Of a DNA stretch of 22,444 bases, positions 14,855 to 21,283 are shown one piece after another (the first letter of the stretch is position 1; each line of letters starts with the position of its first letter). A program made the translations under genes and the position numbers. Origin of the DNA: DATJBF01 sp035515475 (GTDB lineage Bacteria > Verrucomicrobiota > Verrucomicrobiia > Palsa-1439); assembly GCA_035515475.1 (NCBI GenBank), contig DATJBF010000022.1, positions 1 to 22,444 on the forward strand, written 5' to 3'. Below the pieces are notes generated by a model, which worked only from the letters and a program-made list of their open reading frames with translations, did not search any database and had not been told where the DNA came from.

Positions 14855-16792
14855 CTACTTGGCGGCTTGGAGTCGCGCCAAGGCCTTCCGCGCTTCGGCG
14901 AACCCGGGCGCGAGTTGCAGTGCCTGCGTATACTGACCCTGCGCCTCTGCGAGCCGCCCGGCTCGCTCGAGGGCGACCCCCAGATTGTAGTGCGCCACGA
15001 CGTAGTCGGGATTGATGCGCAACGCCTGCTCGAAATGCTGGATTGCTTCCGGCAGCCTGCCCGTGTCCCGAAAGGCGTTCCCAAGATTGTTGTGCGCCTC
15101 GGCATAATCGGGCCTGAAACGCAACGCCTGTTCGTACCGGCTGATCGCCTCTGGCAGCTTGCCGGCCTGTGACAAGACGAGCCCCAGATTGTTGCAGGCC
15201 TCGGCGAAATCGGGTTTGATCCGCAGCGCTTGCTCGAAGTGGTTGATCGCCTGGTCCAACGCGCCCACTTGAGCCAAAGCGATCCCCAGTTCGTTGTGCG
15301 CAACGGGGTCATCGGGCTTGATGCGGAGTGCTTGCTCGTATTGTCCGATTGCCTCCTTGAACCGGCCGGATTGCTGGAGGGCTTCCGCCAGCCCGTCGTG
15401 CACTTCGGCGGAATTCGGCATGAGCCACAACGCCTGCTCGAAGTGCCCGATCGCCTCCCGGGCCCGGCCCTGTTTCCCCAAGGTGACTCCGAGGTTGTAC
15501 TGGACCACCGGGTCGTTGGGGAACTTGGCCACGGTGTCAAATCGGAGGGTGAGCTCGTTCCGGTAATCCAGATTGCGCCGCCACGTGAGGAATCCCAGTC
15601 CAACCGCTGTCGCCACGAACAGTGGCAGACTTTGTCGACCCATCCACGAATACAATCCCAGCACCACCAGACTCACGACTGCCACCAGTGACAAATACAT
15701 CCGGTGTTCGTACATCGCATCAGGGAGCGGGACGAAACTCGAACTCGGGGCCAGTATCAGGAGGAACCATGCACCCGCGAATCCCCAAGCGGGACGCATT
15801 ATCCAAGCCCAAACCACCGCCCCGATGAGAATCAGCAACCCCACCGTAGGCGGCAGAATGCGCATCCATGTGGTGGCGATTGGCCACGGACGATCCAGAC
15901 ACAGTGGGGACGGCCACACCGACAGTCGCAGGTAATAGAGAATCGCTCCGGGCTCGGTCGCCAGATAATGCCACCGCCCAACGGCGTGCGCGGTCGACGA
16001 TGCGTGGGCGGAGACGTCGCCCCAAACCTCCACAAAAACCAGTACGCCCCAGGTGGTGCCCAACGCCAGATAAAGCGGCCAACGCCGATGCCAGGCGTCC
16101 CGGAACGAATCCGACACAAACGCCCGGTCGTAGAGCAGCACCATCACCGGCGCGGTGACCATCACTTCTTTGCTGGCCATGCCCAACGCACAGGCCGCGA
16201 CCGACAAACCGTACCAGACTCGGCTCGCCTGTTTCCATGGACCATTTCCCATGGACCATTTCCCGTTTCCCACGGGCCCCGATTCGGCCCCGCGGATGAA
16301 ACAGTACAACGTGAGCAGGTAGAGCAATCCCATGATCGACTCGGCGCGCTGGATCATGTACGTCACCGACTCGGTCTGCACCGGGTGCAGCATCCACAGA
16401 AGCGCCGTGGCCAGGGCCAATTCGTTGGCTGCCGCGCCGAAGCGACCACGTAGCGGCGGTTGGAGCAACGTCCGACGCACAATGCCGAGCAGGGTCAGAG
16501 CGGCGAGGATATGAACGGTCAAATTCAGGGCGTGGTATCCCCACACGTTGTAGCCGCCGATCGCGTAGTTGATGGCCAGGGAAAGATTGATGAGTGGACG
16601 GCCTACAACCGTCAGCCAGGTCTGATGCGGCGGCGACAGCGGTTCCCAGATCGGCCAGAGATGTCGGATCGTCCGGTTCTCGGGGATCGAGCCGAGGTCG
16701 TCGTCGAGGAAGCCCCCCGTGAAACTGTTGGAGTAAGCCAGCAGCCCCGCTACCGCCACCAGCAGCATCGGGCCAAACTTCTGCGCTTTCAT
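14855..16792 (-). CDS. TMTC-like GT-C membrane protein with 6 TPRs (paralog 2)
   Basis: This is a 645-residue protein. The membrane domain covers residues 1 to about 415, with FLDDD (Asp 30-32) in the first loop, GRPLINLSLAINYAIGG, HPVQTESVTYMIQRAE and EHRMYLSLV motifs. Six 34-residue TPRs at 427-630 are followed by a short cap (ARKALARLQAAK). It has the fewest TPRs of the set. The middle of the membrane domain is strikingly close to paralog 4, including an 81-nt stretch with only three differences. The junction into the TPRs instead resembles paralog 1. It is predicted to be an inner-membrane glycosyltransferase with a periplasmic TPR arm; substrate unknown. The start is supported by the conserved MKAQK N-terminus. 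Confidence 0.85.
   Translation of the reverse strand: MKAQKFGPMLLVAVAGLLAYSNSFTGGFLDDDLGSIPENRTIRHLWPIWEPLSPPHQTWLTVVGRPLINLSLAINYAIGGYNVWGYHALNLTVHILAALTLLGIVRRTLLQPPLRGRFGAAANELALATALLWMLHPVQTESVTYMIQRAESIMGLLYLLTLYCFIRGAESGPVGNGKWSMGNGPWKQASRVWYGLSVAACALGMASKEVMVTAPVMVLLYDRAFVSDSFRDAWHRRWPLYLALGTTWGVLVFVEVWGDVSAHASSTAHAVGRWHYLATEPGAILYYLRLSVWPSPLCLDRPWPIATTWMRILPPTVGLLILIGAVVWAWIMRPAWGFAGAWFLLILAPSSSFVPLPDAMYEHRMYLSLVAVVSLVVLGLYSWMGRQSLPLFVATAVGLGFLTWRRNLDYRNELTLRFDTVAKFPNDPVVQYNLGVTLGKQGRAREAIGHFEQALWLMPNSAEVHDGLAEALQQSGRFKEAIGQYEQALRIKPDDPVAHNELGIALAQVGALDQAINHFEQALRIKPDFAEACNNLGLVLSQAGKLPEAISRYEQALRFRPDYAEAHNNLGNAFRDTGRLPEAIQHFEQALRINPDYVVAHYNLGVALERAGRLAEAQGQYTQALQLAPGFAEARKALARLQAAK
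14903..15514 (-). repeat. Six tandem 102-bp TPR units
   Basis: Six complete 34-codon units encode the TPR array of paralog 2. The last is followed by a truncated unit that forms the C-terminal cap and the stop codon. Confidence 0.85.
16232..16272 (-). repeat. In-frame GGGAAATGG-type repeat, paralog 2
   Basis: The coding strand contains GGGAAACGGGAAATGG followed by further ATGGGAAATGG-like units. It encodes GNGKW.MGNG.W in the same loop as in paralogs 1 and 4. Confidence 0.7.
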
Positions 16793-16801
16793 GAAGACGA
16801 G

Positions 16802-16842
16802 AGCTTATCCGAAACAGCCGGTGGCGACCAGCCAGACTTGTT
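16802..16842 (-). promoter_or_regulatory. Conserved upstream box, paralog 2
   Basis: GTTTCGGATAAGCT (16802-16815) lies 9 nt before the ATG. It is the most diverged copy of the 14-nt box, yet its last hexamer TAAGCT still fits TANNNT. The block AACAAGTCTGGCTGG (16828-16842) lies exactly 12 nt further upstream, as in paralogs 1 and 3. No Shine-Dalgarno is present. Confidence 0.5.
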
Positions 16843-16925
16843 CTGGTCGTGGCGGGGGAGCGTCGTCGTCAGCTCACGCCGGTGGCCGGCAACGGGTTCA
16901 ACGTGACGATCCACCTGTTCACTGC

Positions 16926-18965
16926 CTATTGAGCGGCCCGGAGTTTTGCCAACCGGTCCCGCGCCTCTGCATAATCGGGTTTGAGCCGCAGTGCTTGGTC
17001 ATACTGCTGAACCGCTTCTTGGACCCGGCCCATCTGTTCCAGGGCAATCCCCAGGTTGTAATGCGCTTCAACCAAATCGGGCGCGGTCCGCAGCGCCTGA
17101 TCGAACTGCGCAATTGCTTCTCGGAGCCTGCCCAGGCGCAAGTAGACACCTCCCAGGTTGTTGTGAGCGTCGGCGTAATCGGGTTTGATCCGCACGGCTG
17201 TTTCCCAATGTCCGATGGCCTCCGGTACCCGGTTCAGTTGGGCCAATGCCACTCCCAGATTGTAATGCGCCTCGGCATAATCGGGACGGAGACGGAGCGC
17301 TTGTTCCCAATGCCCGACTGCCTCCGGGATCTGGCCCAATCGCGTCAAGGCCAGTCCCCAAGCGTTGTGTGCTTCGGCATGATCGGGTTTTAGCCGCAGC
17401 GTCTGATCGTAGTGTCCGATCGCCTCCGTTATCCGGCCGGCTCGGGCCAGCGTCACTCCCCAGTCGTAATGCGCCTCGGCGTAATCGGGACGAATCCGCA
17501 GCGCCTGTTGGTAGTGCCAAATCGCGGCATCCGTATCGCCCATCGTCGACAGAACACTGCCCAAGAGACAGTGTGCCTCGGCGAACTCGGGCTGGAGACG
17601 GAGCGCCTGCTCGAAATGTTTGATCGCATCCTCCGGCTGGCCCACGGCCACGAGGGCCGATGCCAAATTGCACTGTAACCAGGCATCATCGGGCATGGTC
17701 CGCAAGGCTTGCTCGTATTCACCGACTGCTTCTTGCATCCGCCCTATTCTCCCATAGGCGAGCCCGAGGCTGTAATGAGGATCCCGGCTGAAGATTTGGT
17801 TCTCCTGCCTTGTGAGGACTCCCAGGCCAATCGCAATTGCAGCGAACACAATCAAACTTTGCCGCTCCCACACGGCATACAGTCCCATCACCACCGAGCT
17901 CACGACCGCTGCCAGCGGCAAGTACATCCGATGCAAAAAAATCGGGTCGATGGACGGCAGCAAGCTGGATGTCGGAGCGAGAATTATAAAGAACCACGCG
18001 CCGAGAAATCCCCAAGCCGAGTTCTTGCCGAGGGCCCAAGCCGACGCCCCCAACAGAAGAAGAATGGCCGCTCCGGGCAAAATCACGTTGCCGGGTCGGA
18101 AGGTGTTCACCAGCAGAGGCAAGTGGTAGGGCCACACCGACCACCCGAGATAGTTGACGATGACCTCCGACTGTGTGAGCAAGTAGGTCCAGCGATTAAG
18201 ATGATGTCCCTCGTTTATCTTGCTCACCGTATTATAAAAATCGGCGGAAACCATCGTAGCGATGAGCACGATCCAGCCTGCTGCCAGCCCGAGGTAGACC
18301 GGCCATCGCTGCCGCCCTGCTTGTCGGAATGAACCCGAAAGAAAGGCTCGATCATAGAGCACCACCATCAGCGGAGCCGACACCATTACCTGTTTGCTGG
18401 CCATCCCAAGCGCGCAGGCCGTCATGGAAAGTCCGTACCAGAGGCGCTTCCGTTCAGATTCGACTCCGCGGATAAAGCAGTACAGCGTGAGCAGGTAGAA
18501 CAATCCCATGACCGATTCGGCCCGCTGAACGATGTAAGTCACCGACTCGGTTTGCATCGGGTGAACCATCCAAAGAACCGCCGTGGCCAGGGCCAGTTCG
18601 TCGGCTGCCGCGCCGAACCCCGACACCAGTGTTGGGGCCAGCAGCGTCCGGCGCACGATGCCAAACAGGGTCAGCCCTGCGAGGATGTGGACGAGGAGGT
18701 TCAGGGCGTGATATCCCCAGACATGGTAACCGCCGATGGCATAGTTGATGGCTAACGACAAATTGATGAGGGGGCGGCCGGCCACTGGCCAATCGCTCCC
18801 ACGGAGCGGTAACAGCGGTTGCCAGATGGGCCAGAGATGATGAACCGTCGGGTTCTCCATGATCGCGCCGAAGTCGTCGTGGAAATACGAGCCCGTGAAG
18901 CTGTTGCTATACGCCAGCAGCCCCGCCGCAACCACCACCAGCGGGTAGAACTTCGGGGCTTTCAT
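16926..18965 (-). CDS. TMTC-like GT-C membrane protein with 8 TPRs (paralog 3)
   Basis: This is a 679-residue protein. The membrane domain (1 to about 390) has YFHDD (Asp 30/31), GRPLINLSLAINYAIGG and HPMQTESVTYIVQRAE. It differs from the other paralogs in two ways. The GNGKW insert is absent, and the acid before HRMYL (Glu or Asp elsewhere) is Leu, reading FLHRMYLPLA. If that acid helps catalysis or donor binding, this copy may have altered activity. Eight TPRs (395-664) and a cap ending ARDRLAKLRAAQ follow. The last 94 coding bases differ at only eight positions from the end of paralog 4. It probably sits in the inner membrane with periplasmic TPRs; substrate unknown. Confidence 0.84.
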   Translation of the reverse strand: MKAPKFYPLVVVAAGLLAYSNSFTGSYFHDDFGAIMENPTVHHLWPIWQPLLPLRGSDWPVAGRPLINLSLAINYAIGGYHVWGYHALNLLVHILAGLTLFGIVRRTLLAPTLVSGFGAAADELALATAVLWMVHPMQTESVTYIVQRAESVMGLFYLLTLYCFIRGVESERKRLWYGLSMTACALGMASKQVMVSAPLMVVLYDRAFLSGSFRQAGRQRWPVYLGLAAGWIVLIATMVSADFYNTVSKINEGHHLNRWTYLLTQSEVIVNYLGWSVWPYHLPLLVNTFRPGNVILPGAAILLLLGASAWALGKNSAWGFLGAWFFIILAPTSSLLPSIDPIFLHRMYLPLAAVVSSVVMGLYAVWERQSLIVFAAIAIGLGVLTRQENQIFSRDPHYSLGLAYGRIGRMQEAVGEYEQALRTMPDDAWLQCNLASALVAVGQPEDAIKHFEQALRLQPEFAEAHCLLGSVLSTMGDTDAAIWHYQQALRIRPDYAEAHYDWGVTLARAGRITEAIGHYDQTLRLKPDHAEAHNAWGLALTRLGQIPEAVGHWEQALRLRPDYAEAHYNLGVALAQLNRVPEAIGHWETAVRIKPDYADAHNNLGGVYLRLGRLREAIAQFDQALRTAPDLVEAHYNLGIALEQMGRVQEAVQQYDQALRLKPDYAEARDRLAKLRAAQ
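16974..17783 (-). repeat. Eight tandem TPR units (about 102 bp)
   Basis: Eight TPRs encode the array of paralog 3. The first is two codons short, where it joins the membrane domain directly, without the roughly 15-residue linker seen in paralogs 1 and 2. Confidence 0.85.
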
Positions 18966-18974
18966 GAGGCAGAC

Positions 18975-19015
18975 AGTCTATTGGAAATCGCGGATCACAA
19001 CCAGCCGGACTTGTT
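18975..19015 (-). promoter_or_regulatory. Conserved upstream box, paralog 3
   Basis: ATTTCCAATAGACT (18975-18988) lies 9 nt before the ATG, with TAGACT as a candidate -10. AACAAGTCCGGCTGG (19001-19015) lies 12 nt further upstream. No Shine-Dalgarno is seen. A short direct repeat AACCTTGGG (19064-19072 and 19079-19087) occurs further upstream in the same spacer. Confidence 0.5.
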
Positions 19016-19126
19016 TCCGTCGGGACAGGGCCGCGTGTATGTGACCGCCACATCGCCATGGTTAACCTTGGGGACTCAACCTTGGGAGTTGGCGGCCCAC
19101 CCAACGTGACGGGCAATTCTTACTGG

Positions 19127-21115
19127 CTATTGAGCGGCTCGCAGTTTCGCCAGCCGGTCACGCGCCGCTGCATAATCGGGTTTGAGCCGTAGTGCTTGGT
19201 CATAGTGCTGAACCGCTTCTTGGGCATGGCCCACTTGTTCCAAGACAGTCGCCAGATTGTAGTGGGCCATGGGGTAGTTGGGCTGGATTCGCAGTGCTTC
19301 CTCATACTGCGCAATCGCTTCTGGCAACCGACCCGTCTGCTGCAAGGCGACCGCCAGGTTGTTGTGCGTCCCCGCGTTATCGGGTTTGAGCTTGAGCGCT
19401 TGTTCGTAGTGCTGAATCGCCTCTTGGAGTTTGCCCGATCTGAACAAGGCAATCCCCAAATTGTTGTGTGCATCGGCCAGATCGGGATTGAAACGCAACG
19501 CTTGTTGATACTCTTCCATGGCCTCCGGCAGCATCCCCGCCTCTTGCAGCACGATCCCCAGATTGAAGTGCGCCTCGGCGAAATCGGGCATGAACGTGAG
19601 CGTCTGTTCGTACTGTTCAATCGCCTCTTGGAGCTTGCCTTTTTGCGCCAGAATATTCGCCAACAGGTAGTGCGCCTCAGTGAAATTGGGACGGAACTTC
19701 AACGCTTCGTCGAAGTGTTCCATTGCCTCCTGCTGGCGACCCGATGTCATCAGTGCCACTCCCAGATTGAAATGCGTTAGGGCATCATCGGACTTGTCTC
19801 GCAGGGCTTGCTCGAATTGCTCGATCGCTTCTTGGGGCATGCCCGCTCTTTGGTAGGCGAGCCCCAAGCTGAAATGTGGGTTCCTGCAGTAACCTTGGTT
19901 GTGACGCCAGGTGAGAAATCCCAGCCCAATCGCGACCACGGCGAGCCCGACCAAACTGCGCCGGCCCGCGGCCACGTACAGACCCGTCACCGCCAGGCTC
20001 GCGACGATCGCCAACGGCAAATACATACGGTGGTCACATAACGGATCGGGAAGCGTCATGAAACTCGAGCTTGGCGCCAGTATCAGGAAGAACCATGCGC
20101 CTGCGAATCCCCAGGCCGGGCGTCTTGCCCAAGCCCAAGCCGATGCCCCCAGCAGCGTTCCGACCACGACCATGGGCGGCAGAATGCGCATCCATGTCGT
20201 GGCGATCGGCCAGCGGTGATCCAGAGCGAGCGGAGACGGCCATACCGATAGCCGTAGGTAATAGAGAATCGCCCCCGGCTGGGTCAGAAAGTAATTCCAC
20301 CGGCCAATGCGGTGGGCAGTCGCCGATCCGTACGCGAAGATGCCTCCCCGAACCTCCACAAAGATCAGCACGCCCCAAGTGGCAACCAACGCCAGATAGA
20401 CCGGCCAGCGCCGGCGCCAGGCGTCTCGGAACGAGTCCGAAACAAACGCCCGGTCGTAGAGCAGCACCATCACCGGCGCGGTGACCATCACCTCTTTGCT
20501 GGCCATGCCCAACACGCAGGCCGTGACCGACAAGGTGTACCACAGCCGGGCGCCCAGTCCCCTTGAACCATTCCCCCTGAGCCATTTCCCATTTCCCTTG
20601 GATGCCAATTCAACTCCGCGGATAAAACAGTACAACGTGAGCAGGTAAAACAATCCCATGATCGATTCGGCGCGCTGAATGATGTAGGTCACCGATTCGG
20701 TTTGCAGTGGATGAACCGTCCAAAGGACAGCCGTGGCCAGGGCCAATTCGTCGGCTGCCGCGCCGAAGCGACCACGCAGCGGCGGCTGGAGCAACGTCCG
20801 GCGCACAATGCCCAGCAGGGCCAGGCCGGCGAGGATGTGAACGGTCAAATTCAAGGCGTGATATCCCCATACGTTGAAGCCGCCGAGAGCGTAGTTGATG
20901 GCCAGTGACAGATTGATAAGTGGGCGGCCTTCAACCGTCAGCCAGTTCTGATGCGGCGGCGACAGCGGCAACCAGATCGGCCAGAGATGCCGGATCGTCG
21001 GGTTCTCAGGGATTGAATGAAAGTCGTCCAGGAAATACGAGCCGGTGAAGCTGTTCTGATAAGCCAGCAGCCCCGCTGCGACCACGACCAACGGGAACAA
21101 CTTCTGCGCTTTCAT
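19127..21115 (-). CDS. TMTC-like GT-C membrane protein with 7 TPRs (paralog 4)
   Basis: This is a 662-residue protein. The membrane domain (1 to about 405) shows YFLDD (Asp 30/31), GRPLINLSLAINYALGG, HPLQTESVTYIIQRAE and DHRMYLPLA, with Asp where paralogs 1 and 2 have Glu. Seven TPRs (411-647) end in the cap ARDRLAKLRAAQ, shared with paralog 3. The membrane core is closest to paralog 2 while the C-terminus is closest to paralog 3, so it looks mosaic. Family knowledge predicts a polyprenyl-phosphate-dependent glycosyltransferase; the acceptor is unknown. It follows the MORN-bearing gene after about 165 nt on the same strand and carries its own upstream box. Confidence 0.85.
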   Translation of the reverse strand: MKAQKLFPLVVVAAGLLAYQNSFTGSYFLDDFHSIPENPTIRHLWPIWLPLSPPHQNWLTVEGRPLINLSLAINYALGGFNVWGYHALNLTVHILAGLALLGIVRRTLLQPPLRGRFGAAADELALATAVLWTVHPLQTESVTYIIQRAESIMGLFYLLTLYCFIRGVELASKGNGKWLRGNGSRGLGARLWYTLSVTACVLGMASKEVMVTAPVMVLLYDRAFVSDSFRDAWRRRWPVYLALVATWGVLIFVEVRGGIFAYGSATAHRIGRWNYFLTQPGAILYYLRLSVWPSPLALDHRWPIATTWMRILPPMVVVGTLLGASAWAWARRPAWGFAGAWFFLILAPSSSFMTLPDPLCDHRMYLPLAIVASLAVTGLYVAAGRRSLVGLAVVAIGLGFLTWRHNQGYCRNPHFSLGLAYQRAGMPQEAIEQFEQALRDKSDDALTHFNLGVALMTSGRQQEAMEHFDEALKFRPNFTEAHYLLANILAQKGKLQEAIEQYEQTLTFMPDFAEAHFNLGIVLQEAGMLPEAMEEYQQALRFNPDLADAHNNLGIALFRSGKLQEAIQHYEQALKLKPDNAGTHNNLAVALQQTGRLPEAIAQYEEALRIQPNYPMAHYNLATVLEQVGHAQEAVQHYDQALRLKPDYAAARDRLAKLRAAQ
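19175..19885 (-). repeat. Seven tandem TPR units (about 102 bp)
   Basis: Seven TPRs encode the array of paralog 4. The first is one codon short at the junction with the membrane domain, similar to paralog 3. Confidence 0.85.
20565..20598 (-). repeat. In-frame GGGAAATGG-type repeat, paralog 4
   Basis: The coding strand reads GGGAAATGGGAAATGG followed by a degraded unit. It encodes GNGKW and a second GNG in the same loop as in paralogs 1 and 2. Confidence 0.7.
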
Positions 21116-21125
21116 GGGAGCGGAC

Positions 21126-21139
21126 AGTCTATTCGAAAC
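21126..21139 (-). promoter_or_regulatory. Conserved upstream box, paralog 4
   Basis: GTTTCGAATAGACT, identical to the paralog 1 box, lies 10 nt before the ATG; TAGACT fits TANNNT. The farther AACAAGTC block of the other three is not preserved. Instead a GCTGG/CCAGC hairpin with a 3-nt loop lies at 21144-21156. Confidence 0.5.
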
Positions 21140-21264
21140 GCTTGCTGGCAGCCAGCCCCGAAAGCTCCCCGATATGTGACAAGCTCTCGGAGCCCGCGAT
21201 GCTCATTGCGCTGGTGGGCGGCTACGTTCGGCGCACTGCATTGTCGAGTCGAATGAATTGCTTG

Positions 21265-21283
21265 GACGGGGCATAGTCCCGTC
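21265..21283 (-). other. Hairpin at the stop of the MORN gene
   Basis: GACGGG and CCCGTC form a 6-bp stem with a 7-nt loop overlapping the first base of the stop codon of the MORN-bearing gene. No U-run follows on the minus strand, so termination is uncertain. It might slow ribosomes or protect the transcript end. Confidence 0.3.
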
